From assembly GCA_900554215.1 (NCBI GenBank), contig USGG01000065.1, forward strand, positions 1 to 9,654: a stretch of DNA of 9,654 nt, read 5' to 3'. Below the pieces are notes generated by a model that saw nothing but the letters and a program-made list of their open reading frames with translations, ran no database searches and was not told where the DNA came from. The stretch's first letter is position 1. The number at the start of each line of letters is the position of its first letter. A program made the translations under genes and the position numbers. This document shows positions 1-6,461 of this stretch, piece by piece. The stretch comes from an uncultured Megasphaera sp. Its GTDB lineage: Bacteria; Bacillota; Negativicutes; Veillonellales; Megasphaeraceae.

Positions 1-2
1 CC

Positions 3-1475
3 TCGGTGGAGAGCGGTGCCGTCAATGTGTGGAAGAACAATGAGGCAGAAGTGGCCCGCATTGACGGACAGGACGGCGCGGAGGAGATCGTCCCCATTGA
101 TCTCGACGCGGCGTCAGAAGCGTATGATATCGTCTTGCCGCAGCAGCCCGTTCATATGACGGCGGATTCTTTGGTAGTGAGAAGTGCAGACGGGTATATT
201 CAGGGCCGCGGCAACGTCGACCTGCGGCAGGGAATGGACGAACTGCATACCAGCTATATTGAAGGCAGTACGAACAATCAGTTGTACCATACGCCGGGAC
301 CGGCCGTATACCTTACCAGCGAGAATGCCCTTTCCGGGACAGGCATCATTTATAACAGCAAAGACGGTGATGCCAGCATGGATACGATCGAAGGCTTTAT
401 CGGGCCGGGCACGTACATCCGCGGTACGGGGGCGGAAATGGTCGACGGCGTCGGCTACGTCAAGCATGGCTTGATTACGACGCCTCACGCCGTGGCAAAG
501 ACGCCGGACTACTATATTACCGGTGACGATATCCGCATTTATCCCGGAGAAAAATTTACGGCTGAAAATACGAAGCTATGGTTTAAGCACGTTTGCTTGC
601 TGACATACGGACACTATGAAGGCCGGTTAGACGAAGAAGATAACCGCAATTCGTGGTTGTTTACGTTATTGCCGCGGCCGACATATAACAGCGATGATGG
701 ATTCGGCGTGCGGGGACATGCGAATATCCCCCTGAATCAAAGCGGCGATTTGGCTTTTAATATGCGCTATGCTTTGACTTCTAAGAATGGGTTTAAACCT
801 ACGGCTAAAGTCGAAAAATATACGAAGTTTGGTACCTTTGCTTTTGGCTACGGCTCGGAAGAAAGCAGTGATAACGACGATAATATCTGGGCGACAAAGT
901 GGCCGGAATTGGAATACTTCATGCCCCGTCTTTACTTAGGCGATACAGGTATTTATATCGATGGATCTGCCAGCTGGGGCCGCTGGTCGGAAGATGGTCA
1001 GGAAACGGGATCTCATCGGGGATTCCGCACGGAGATTACCCATCGTCCCCTGCCGCTGTGGAAACGGGCTGATATCCGGTTCTATTCGGGATACCGCAGA
1101 GACTGGTATTCTGTAAAGGATGCGGAACGCGGCGATCCATACTGGGGCGTCGTGTTCAGACAAAGTATCAACGATCGCTTGTGGACCAGCCTTTGGTATA
1201 AGAAGCACAACGTCAGCGGATTTACGCCGTATCGGTTTGATACGATAGACGATCCGCGGCAGAAAGGGTTTTCTGTCGGATATATTTTGACGCCTCGCGA
1301 TACGATTATTTTCTCTTTAGCTAAGAATTTAGACAGCGGAGATATTTCGGACCGCAACTATACCTGGGTGCGGGATCTCCATTCTTTTACAGCGATTATT
1401 ACGTATAAAGATAGTAATAATGATGAAGACGATGAATGGGATATTTACGTTATTCCCAAGGATTTCAGATTTTAG
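3..1475 (+). CDS. lptD: LPS-assembly protein LptD / OstA-like, 3' part (5' end outside the window)
   Basis: Outer-membrane protein expected to insert lipopolysaccharide into the outer leaflet, working with the LptA/LptC bridge. The reading frame is open to the left edge, so the true start lies upstream; the GTG at position 6 has no ribosome binding site and is probably an internal valine. About 490 residues are visible. Residues ~50-210 look like an OstA/LptA-type beta-jellyroll (ADSLVV...GRGNVDL, then a TTPHAVAKTPDYYITGDD stretch and IYPGEKFTAENTKLW), the pattern that precedes the barrel in LptD. Residues ~215-490 are rich in alternating aromatic and polar strands, as in a beta-barrel, and the protein ends in phenylalanine (KDFRF), the usual C-terminal barrel assembly signal. 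The cysteine commonly found after the TT of the jellyroll motif is absent here. The last gene of its unit, it is followed by a terminator. The family call rests on motif recognition; another OstA-domain barrel protein is possible. Confidence 0.72.
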   Translation, partial: SVESGAVNVWKNNEAEVARIDGQDGAEEIVPIDLDAASEAYDIVLPQQPVHMTADSLVVRSADGYIQGRGNVDLRQGMDELHTSYIEGSTNNQLYHTPGPAVYLTSENALSGTGIIYNSKDGDASMDTIEGFIGPGTYIRGTGAEMVDGVGYVKHGLITTPHAVAKTPDYYITGDDIRIYPGEKFTAENTKLWFKHVCLLTYGHYEGRLDEEDNRNSWLFTLLPRPTYNSDDGFGVRGHANIPLNQSGDLAFNMRYALTSKNGFKPTAKVEKYTKFGTFAFGYGSEESSDNDDNIWATKWPELEYFMPRLYLGDTGIYIDGSASWGRWSEDGQETGSHRGFRTEITHRPLPLWKRADIRFYSGYRRDWYSVKDAERGDPYWGVVFRQSINDRLWTSLWYKKHNVSGFTPYRFDTIDDPRQKGFSVGYILTPRDTIIFSLAKNLDSGDISDRNYTWVRDLHSFTAIITYKDSNNDEDDEWDIYVIPKDFRF

Positions 1476-1484
1476 CAGATGTAC

Positions 1485-1524
1485 GAACTGCGGCGGACAG
1501 AGCGTGACGCCGCAGTTCTTTTTT
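1485..1524 (+). terminator. Rho-independent terminator after the lptD-like gene
   Basis: A perfect 11-bp inverted repeat, GAACTGCGGCG (1485-1495) and CGCCGCAGTTC (1508-1518), encloses a 12-base loop and is followed directly by six T (1519-1524). It starts 10 bases after the lptD stop and separates that gene from the two-component unit. Confidence 0.93.
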
Positions 1525-1562
1525 ACGTATATTTTACAGAAAACATGTGAGGAAAACGATGC

Positions 1563-1590
1563 TTTGCATGTATAATATAAAGAATAGAAT
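1563..1590 (+). promoter_or_regulatory. Candidate sigma-A promoter(s) for the phoB-phoR-larA unit
   Basis: Two overlapping candidates are visible in the 145-base gap before the response regulator. One is TTTGCA (1563-1568), 16 bases, TAGAAT (1585-1590). The other is a perfect TATAAT at 1571-1576 that has no good -35 hexamer 16-18 bases upstream. The region is AT-rich and lies just after the lptD terminator, so a promoter is required here. I cannot tell which -10 is used. A single TTTACA occurs at 1533-1538, too little to call a Pho box. Confidence 0.55.
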
Positions 1591-1620
1591 ACCACTATAT
1601 GCAGATTAGGATGTGAGAAC

Positions 1621-2304
1621 ATGGCGTTGATTTATTGTGTCGAAGATGATGAAAATATACGTGAACTCGTAGGGTACGCATTGCGCAGTCAAGATTTTGA
1701 AGTGGAAACCTTTGCCGACGGCAAGGAATTCTGGAAGGCTGTGCAGCAGCGCGTACCGGCGCTGGTGCTGCTGGACATCATGCTTCCCGGAGAAAGCGGT
1801 ACGGAAATATTGGATAAAATTCGAAAAGACACGCAGCTCCGTTCACTGCCGGTCATCATGCTGACGGCAAAGACCAGCGAATACGACATCGTCCGCGGAC
1901 TGGACGGCGGTGCCGACGATTACGTCTGCAAGCCCTTCGGCATCGTCGAGCTGATATCCCGCATACGCTCTGTCCTGCGCCGCAGCAAGCCGCAGCGCCG
2001 GGAAAGCAATATGTATTCTTTCGGTCCCGTATCTCTCGACGGCGAAAAGCACGTCGTCACTGTCAACGGCGAGCCGTGCCATTTGACGGTCAAGGAATTC
2101 GAGCTGCTGCGGTATCTCCTGGTTAATATAGACATCGTGCTGAAACGAGAACAGATCATGGAAGCCGTATGGGGCTTTACGTATGAAGGCGAAAGCCGCA
2201 CTATCGATATGCATATCAAGAGCTTGCGGCAAAAACTGGGCGATGGAGGGCACATTATCCGGACCGTACGCGGTGTCGGGTATGTGATTGGCGGAAACGT
2301 ATGA
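1621..2304 (+). CDS. phoB: PhoB/PhoP-type phosphate response regulator (OmpR family)
   Basis: Cytoplasmic DNA-binding response regulator of 227 residues, the usual length for the OmpR/PhoB family. The receiver domain occupies residues ~1-120: acidic pair D9/D10, phosphoacceptor D52 in LLDIMLPGESG, switch threonine T82 in MLTAK and lysine K104 in CKPF. A winged-helix DNA-binding domain follows at ~128-225, with the typical LTVKEFELLRYLL, R-E-Q and ESRTIDMHIKSLRQKLG...IRTVRGVGYV elements. ATG 1621 is preceded by only a weak Shine-Dalgarno (AGG at 1608-1610, GTGAG at 1613-1617). The stop overlaps the kinase start by four bases (ATGA), indicating translational coupling. The nearby pst-phoU operon with a Pho-box-like promoter makes phosphate its probable signal. 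In Gram-positive naming this is PhoP. The OmpR-family call is certain; the phosphate assignment is inferred from context and similarity. Confidence 0.88.
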   Translation: MALIYCVEDDENIRELVGYALRSQDFEVETFADGKEFWKAVQQRVPALVLLDIMLPGESGTEILDKIRKDTQLRSLPVIMLTAKTSEYDIVRGLDGGADDYVCKPFGIVELISRIRSVLRRSKPQRRESNMYSFGPVSLDGEKHVVTVNGEPCHLTVKEFELLRYLLVNIDIVLKREQIMEAVWGFTYEGESRTIDMHIKSLRQKLGDGGHIIRTVRGVGYVIGGNV

Positions 2305-4022
2305 GAAAAAAAATATACGTCAGCCTTCTTGCCATGGGGTTCGCCTGCATGGCCATTACCGTCCTGATTTCAGGATGGTTCTTTTGGCAGGCCGTACAGC
2401 GTCAGGCGGCGGAAGAAATGCATGTCGTCATGAACGTTATTTCGAATACGATTCAAAAGAACGACGACATGGAAGCCTACCTGCAGGGGATTGCCGATGG
2501 ATGCGAAGGCAGCCTGCGTATTACGTGGATCAATCCGGATGGGACTATTCGCTTTGAATCGAAGTATGACAAGTGGCAGATGGAAAATCATCTCGACCGG
2601 CCGGAAGTACAGGAGGCGCTGAACGAGGCCTACGGCACGGCTGTCCGCAAGTCCCATACCTTGTCGCGGGACTTATATTATATGGCGGAACAAATGCCGG
2701 ACGGGACGATCCTGCGCCTCAGCATGGAACGGGAATCTATTTATTCCCATTTCCTGTCGCTGCTGCCGGTTGTGGCTCTGCTGCTCCTTTGCGCGGCCGT
2801 AGCCTGCATCAAAGCCTCCCGCATGCTGACGGCCAGCCTTTTGAATCCGCTGCGCCGCACCGTATTGCTCATGCGGCAAATTGGAGATCCCAACGGCATT
2901 TCCGTTCCCGCTTCGTACCATGTCGACGCTGAGCTGCGGCCGCTGGTAGATAAAATTATCGACCAGAGCCAGGCCCTGAACCAACTGATTCACAGCTTGG
3001 AACAGCAGCGCAACATCGTGCGTCTCATGATGGAAAATTTGCAGGAAGGCGTCATCTTGACGGATGATACGTACCGCATCCTGGGAATGAACCGCTGCGC
3101 CGGCGACATCCTGCAGAAAAAGGACGTCTCGGCCTTAGTCGGACAGCCGCTGGAGCCGTTTTTTGCAGAGGCGCCGTGGGATGAAATACACGGGCATACC
3201 AATCTTCCCGACGTCTTGGAGCGGAAAATCAGCAGAGACGCGTCGCTGTATTTATTGACGGTACAGTCGGTGTACCAGGATGAAGAATTTTACGGCGTGC
3301 TGTTTATCATTGACGATATAACCGAACAGGAGCATCGGGAACAGCTGCGCCGCGAATTTACGTCCAACGTGTCCCATGAGCTCAAAACGCCGCTGACCTC
3401 TATCAGCGGGTTTGCCGAAGTGCTGTCGGCAGGCTTATTTAAAAGCGACGCCGACGTCGTCCATTTCGGCTCGCTTATCCGCAAGGAGGCGAAGCGGCTG
3501 TTGGCTATGATTGAAGAAATCATGCACCTGACCCGCATCGAGGAAAATCGGGAAAAGGTTCATCGCGAACCGGTGTGCCTGCCGGAAATTATAAGGGATA
3601 TCGTCGAATTTATGGAACCGATGCTGGTGGAAAAGAAAGTGACCGTTCACTGCACGCTGGAGCAGGCGACGGTACTGGGCGATAAGGGACTGCTGCGGGA
3701 AATGGCTATGAATCTTATCGACAATGCGGTCAAGTACAATCTTCCCGGCGGCCATGTATACGTGTCGGTGCGGAAGCGCGGCGACCATATCGACTTTGCC
3801 GTTAAGGATACGGGAATCGGCATTCCCGAAGACAAGCAGAAGCGCGTGTTCGAGCGCTTTTACCGGGCTGACACGAGCCGTTCCCGGAAGATAAGCGGCA
3901 GCGGACTGGGCCTGTCTATTGTCAAGCATATTGCTGAATACCATAACGGCACGATTACGCTGCGTAGCAAGGAAAATAACGGGACTGAAATCATCATTCA
4001 TTTGCCGTCAGGCAATTCATAA
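2301..4022 (+). CDS. phoR: PhoR-type sensor histidine kinase
   Basis: Membrane sensor kinase of 573 residues and partner of the preceding regulator. Visible order: transmembrane helix 1 (~5-29), an extracytoplasmic sensor region (~30-150), transmembrane helix 2 (~151-170), a HAMP-like linker (~171-228), a PAS domain (~238-340, beginning MMENLQEGVILTDD), HisKA with phosphoacceptor H359 in SNVSHELKTPLTSISG, then the catalytic ATPase domain with N box NLIDNAVKYN (471-480), G1 DTGIGIP (503-509), F box FERFYR (517-522) and G2 GSGLGLS (533-539). All residues needed for kinase activity are present. This architecture, with a large external domain plus HAMP and PAS, resembles Bacillus-type PhoR rather than the short enterobacterial one. 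The start overlaps the regulator stop (ATGA), and the stop overlaps the larA ribosome binding site. PhoU and the Pst transporter, encoded downstream, are the expected regulators of its activity. Confidence 0.9.
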   Translation: MRKKIYVSLLAMGFACMAITVLISGWFFWQAVQRQAAEEMHVVMNVISNTIQKNDDMEAYLQGIADGCEGSLRITWINPDGTIRFESKYDKWQMENHLDRPEVQEALNEAYGTAVRKSHTLSRDLYYMAEQMPDGTILRLSMERESIYSHFLSLLPVVALLLLCAAVACIKASRMLTASLLNPLRRTVLLMRQIGDPNGISVPASYHVDAELRPLVDKIIDQSQALNQLIHSLEQQRNIVRLMMENLQEGVILTDDTYRILGMNRCAGDILQKKDVSALVGQPLEPFFAEAPWDEIHGHTNLPDVLERKISRDASLYLLTVQSVYQDEEFYGVLFIIDDITEQEHREQLRREFTSNVSHELKTPLTSISGFAEVLSAGLFKSDADVVHFGSLIRKEAKRLLAMIEEIMHLTRIEENREKVHREPVCLPEIIRDIVEFMEPMLVEKKVTVHCTLEQATVLGDKGLLREMAMNLIDNAVKYNLPGGHVYVSVRKRGDHIDFAVKDTGIGIPEDKQKRVFERFYRADTSRSRKISGSGLGLSIVKHIAEYHNGTITLRSKENNGTEIIIHLPSGNS

Positions 4023-4026
4023 GGAG
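4021..4026 (+). promoter_or_regulatory. Ribosome binding site that fixes the larA start
   Basis: AAGGAG lies six bases before ATG 4033 and overlaps the phoR stop codon (TAA 4020-4022). It favours ATG 4033 over the in-frame ATG at 3919, which lies deep inside phoR. Confidence 0.88.
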
Positions 4027-4032
4027 AAATAC

Positions 4033-5361
4033 ATGAAACAATATACGTTTCCATATGGACGTGGAGTTCAAACCGTCGTATTGCCGGAAGACCATGTAGC
4101 GTACGAGCTGAAGGGAACTGGGGCGGCGCCTGTAGCGGACGTGACAAAGGCAGTGCAGAAGGCGCTGCGCAGGGTATATTCGAAGGACGCACTATCAGAA
4201 CGCGTCGCGCCATATGAAAAGGTCGTCATCGTCGTCAGCGACGGAACGAGGATGGTATATACGCCGCAGATGCTGGACGCTATCATCGGCGAGCTCCATA
4301 CCATCGGCGTGGCGGACGAACAGATTACGCTGCTCGTCGCCTTAGGGACGCACCGGCCGGCGACAAAGCGGGAGCTGACGGAAATATGCGGCTCTTGGGC
4401 AAACAGACTGCGCATCGTGCAGCATGACTGCCGGGACAAACAGCAGCTGGCTTATGTCGGAACGACGCCGGAGGGAAATGCCGTATATCTGAATCGGCTG
4501 GCTGTAGAAGCCGATAAGATCATCCTTACGGGGGGCATTTCGTTTCACGACATGGCCGGCTTCAGCGGCGGGCGAAAGGCTGTTCTGCCCGGCTTGGCCG
4601 GATACGATACGATTATGCGGAACCACGCCCTGGCCTTGAACTCGGAAGATATAGGCGGGCGGAACCGATGCTGCGACGCGGCACGGCTGGAAGGCAATCC
4701 CATGCACGAAGACATGGTGGAAGGGACGTTGTTTATTGAGCCTGATTTTATGGTCAATACGGTGCTGGGTGCTGACGGCGCAGTCATCGACGTCGTGGCA
4801 GGCCATTGGCTGACGGACTGGCAGGACGGCTGCCGGCTGCTGCTGGCCGCCGACAGCGTTGCAATTCCTAAAAAGGCGGACGTGACGATTGCTTCGGCCG
4901 GAGGATATCCGAAAGATATCAATTTCTATCAGGCCACGAAGGCCCATATGAACGCCGTCTTTGCGACGAAGCCGGGAGGCATTATGATTTTAGTCATGGA
5001 ATGCCCCGACATAAGCGAACCGCCGGAATTTGCCGAAGCTTTTGGCCGGCGTGATACATCCGCAGCTGAGCAGGATCTGCGGCAGCACTTCACCATTGGC
5101 GCCTTTTCCGCCTATAAGACGCAGGAAATCATCGAGTCCATGCGGGCAGTGTTCGTCGTTACGGAGAGAAAAAACTTTGACATCATGAAACAAAGCGGAC
5201 AAATTCCCGTCGAATCGCTGGAAGAAGCCTGGCAGGCGGCAAACGCCATATTGACGGAAGATGGAAAAGAGGACTACACCATAGCCCTCATGCCCTACGC
5301 TGCGTCGACGCTGCCAGTAATAAAGAAGACTAGAGAAGAAATAGAATACGATATTGAATGA
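4033..5361 (+). CDS. larA: Nickel-dependent lactate racemase, LarA family
   Basis: Cytoplasmic enzyme of 442 residues that should interconvert D- and L-lactate using the nickel-pincer nucleotide (NPN) cofactor. The characteristic LarA residues are present with the spacing known from the Lactiplantibacillus plantarum enzyme: DGTR (R73), GTHRP (H107), FHDMAGFSGGRK (H172 and the cofactor-attaching lysine K182, ten residues apart as in H174/K184), NH (H198, Ni ligand equivalent to H200) and YQATK (Q300, K303, equivalent to Q295/K298). No signal peptide or membrane segment is seen. It starts 10 bases after phoR and so is probably co-transcribed with phoBR; a terminator follows directly. The cofactor-synthesis genes larB, larC and larE are not in this window and must lie elsewhere. 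LarA homologues with other 2-hydroxyacid substrates (for example malate) are known, so lactate is the likely but not the only possible substrate. The family call is firm; the substrate is inferred. Confidence 0.87.
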   Translation: MKQYTFPYGRGVQTVVLPEDHVAYELKGTGAAPVADVTKAVQKALRRVYSKDALSERVAPYEKVVIVVSDGTRMVYTPQMLDAIIGELHTIGVADEQITLLVALGTHRPATKRELTEICGSWANRLRIVQHDCRDKQQLAYVGTTPEGNAVYLNRLAVEADKIILTGGISFHDMAGFSGGRKAVLPGLAGYDTIMRNHALALNSEDIGGRNRCCDAARLEGNPMHEDMVEGTLFIEPDFMVNTVLGADGAVIDVVAGHWLTDWQDGCRLLLAADSVAIPKKADVTIASAGGYPKDINFYQATKAHMNAVFATKPGGIMILVMECPDISEPPEFAEAFGRRDTSAAEQDLRQHFTIGAFSAYKTQEIIESMRAVFVVTERKNFDIMKQSGQIPVESLEEAWQAANAILTEDGKEDYTIALMPYAASTLPVIKKTREEIEYDIE

Positions 5362-5387
5362 AAGAGCGCCCTTTCGGGCGCTTTTTT
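5361..5387 (+). terminator. Rho-independent terminator after larA
   Basis: A perfect 7-bp stem, AGCGCCC (5365-5371) and GGGCGCT (5376-5382), with a TTTC tetraloop, is preceded by an A-rich run and followed by TTTTT (5383-5387). It begins at the last base of the larA stop codon and separates the phoBR-larA unit from the pst operon. Confidence 0.93.
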
Positions 5388-5436
5388 ACTGGCCAGAATT
5401 CTCTATTAGGTTGCCTGTTTTGTAAAAGATGTCTGC

Positions 5437-5455
5437 TTTTGTAAATTTTACAAAA
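5437..5455. repeat. Perfect 9-1-9 palindrome upstream of pstS
   Basis: TTTTGTAAA (5437-5445), one T, then TTTACAAAA (5447-5455): a perfect inverted repeat. A further copy of the left arm, TTTTGTAAAA, lies at 5418-5427. The right arm contains the first TTTACA hexamer of the Pho-box-like array. It may be an operator for a dimeric regulator or a back-to-back pair of response-regulator half-sites. No T-tract follows the structure, so it is not a terminator. Confidence 0.6.
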
Positions 5456-5484
5456 CTTTACATTGTCTACATGGTAACCTTACA
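5447..5484 (+). promoter_or_regulatory. Pho-box-like array of four TTTACA-type hexamers
   Basis: Four direct hexamers are visible: TTTACA 5447-5452, TTTACA 5457-5462, TCTACA 5466-5471 and CTTACA 5479-5484, with gaps of 4, 3 and 7 bases. In Bacillus subtilis the PhoP box is described as TT(A/C/T)A(C/T)A-like hexamers separated by roughly 5 +/- 2 bases, placed about 20 to 60 bases upstream of the start of transcription. Relative to the extended -10 at 5491-5499 (start near 5506), this array covers about -22 to -59. It is the likely binding site for the phosphorylated regulator encoded at 1621-2304. The last two hexamers are imperfect. Confidence 0.68.
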
Positions 5485-5490
5485 TACCTT

Positions 5491-5499
5491 TGTTAGGAT
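5491..5499 (+). promoter_or_regulatory. Extended -10 of the pstS promoter
   Basis: TGTTAGGAT contains the TGn extension (5491-5493) plus TAGGAT, four of six matches to TATAAT. The position 17 bases upstream (5471-5476, ATGGTA) has no recognisable -35, as expected for an activator-dependent promoter. It lies 62 bases before the pstS start. Confidence 0.5.
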
Positions 5500-5561
5500 A
5501 AGTACGTATCAAGCAAGAAGCACTCATAAACTTGTACTTGACAAAAGGAGAGGATCTTAAT

Positions 5562-6443
5562 ATGAAATTGAGAAAGTTAGTTCTTGCTGCATTAGCGGCA
5601 ATGATGGTTGTCAGCGCAGCTGGCTGCGGCGGCGAACAGAAGAGTGAAAGCAGCTCGAATACGGCGGCTGTATCTGGCAGCATTACCGGCTCTGGTTCTT
5701 CTGCATTGCTTCCTTTGGTAAAAGATGCTGCGGAAAAGTTCAAAGCTAATAACAAAGACGTAACGATTACCTTAAACGCCGGCGGTTCCGGAACGGGCCT
5801 GAAACAGGTTTCCGACGGCTCCGTAGACATGGGCAACTCCGACGTACCGGCTGAAACGAAACTCGACAAAGCGAAAGCTGAAAAGCTCGTAGACCATAAA
5901 GTATGTGTTATGACTGTCGCAACGATTGTCAATAAAGACGTAGGCGTTAAAAATCTGACTCGCCAGCAGCTTCAGGATATCTTCACGGCTAAAGTTACAA
6001 ACTGGAAAGATGTCGGCGGCCCGGACAAACCGATCGTCCTCGTAACTCGTCCGAAAACGTCCGGCACACGTGCCCTCTTTAAACAATACGCTATCAACGG
6101 CGCCGAAGAAGCCGACAACAAATCCCTCGAAACGGATAACTCCGGCATCCTCATTCAGAGCGTAGCCCAGAACCCCGGCGCGATCGGCTATGTAGCTCTT
6201 CCATACCTCATCAACGATAAGAGCGTAGACGTCCTGGCCATCGACGGCGTAGAACCGACGCTGGAAAATACGTACAGCGGCAAATATGCCGTATGGGGCT
6301 ACGAACACATCTACACGAGCAAAGAACCGAAAGCCGCCGTTAAAGCGTTCCTTGAATACATCATGGGCGACGAATACGGCAAGCGCATTGAAGAACTTGG
6401 CTACGGCGTAAGCTCCAAGATGCAGACGAAAGAAGTTCACTAA
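5562..6443 (+). CDS. pstS: Phosphate ABC transporter, phosphate-binding lipoprotein PstS
   Basis: Substrate-binding lipoprotein that captures inorganic phosphate outside the cytoplasmic membrane and delivers it to PstCA. The protein has 293 residues. A lipoprotein signal peptide (MKLRKLVLAALAAMMVVSAAGC) puts the lipidated cysteine at C22, followed by a Ser/Asn-rich linker. The mature part shows PstS ligand loops: GSGSS (43-47), GGSGTGL (74-80), DMGNSD (89-94), TSGTR (166-170) and NPGAIGY (204-210). ATG 5562 is chosen because it starts the signal peptide and has AAGGAGAGGA (5545-5554) upstream; an in-frame TTG at 5532 would add ten residues before a normal signal peptide and lies on the wrong side of that site. 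Lysine is written mostly AAA, in contrast to the more mixed use in neighbouring genes, which fits high expression but is weak evidence. It is the first gene of the pst operon, driven by the Pho-box-like promoter. Confidence 0.95.
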   Translation: MKLRKLVLAALAAMMVVSAAGCGGEQKSESSSNTAAVSGSITGSGSSALLPLVKDAAEKFKANNKDVTITLNAGGSGTGLKQVSDGSVDMGNSDVPAETKLDKAKAEKLVDHKVCVMTVATIVNKDVGVKNLTRQQLQDIFTAKVTNWKDVGGPDKPIVLVTRPKTSGTRALFKQYAINGAEEADNKSLETDNSGILIQSVAQNPGAIGYVALPYLINDKSVDVLAIDGVEPTLENTYSGKYAVWGYEHIYTSKEPKAAVKAFLEYIMGDEYGKRIEELGYGVSSKMQTKEVH

Positions 6444-6461
6444 TCACACGGAGGGAATGTA

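Noticed and set aside
1533..1538. TTTACA upstream of phoB as a Pho box
   Set aside because: A single hexamer without repeats at the right spacing is expected by chance in AT-rich DNA.
3919..4032. Upstream in-frame start that would extend LarA by 38 residues
   Set aside because: It lies within the catalytic domain of phoR, has no ribosome binding site, and the added residues do not resemble LarA; AAGGAG before ATG 4033 gives a family-typical N-terminus.
5538..5543. TTGACA, a perfect -35 hexamer close to pstS
   Set aside because: A matching -10 would fall at about 5560-5566, over the pstS start codon and downstream of the ribosome binding site, so it cannot drive normal pstS translation.
5532..5561. 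TTG start adding ten residues to PstS
   Set aside because: The AAGGAGAGGA site lies downstream of this codon, and the lipoprotein signal peptide starts exactly at ATG 5562.
6444..6461. Possible attenuator between pstS and pstC, as pstS is often expressed more than the rest
   Set aside because: The gap is only 18 bases, holds the pstC ribosome binding site and shows no inverted repeat or T-tract.
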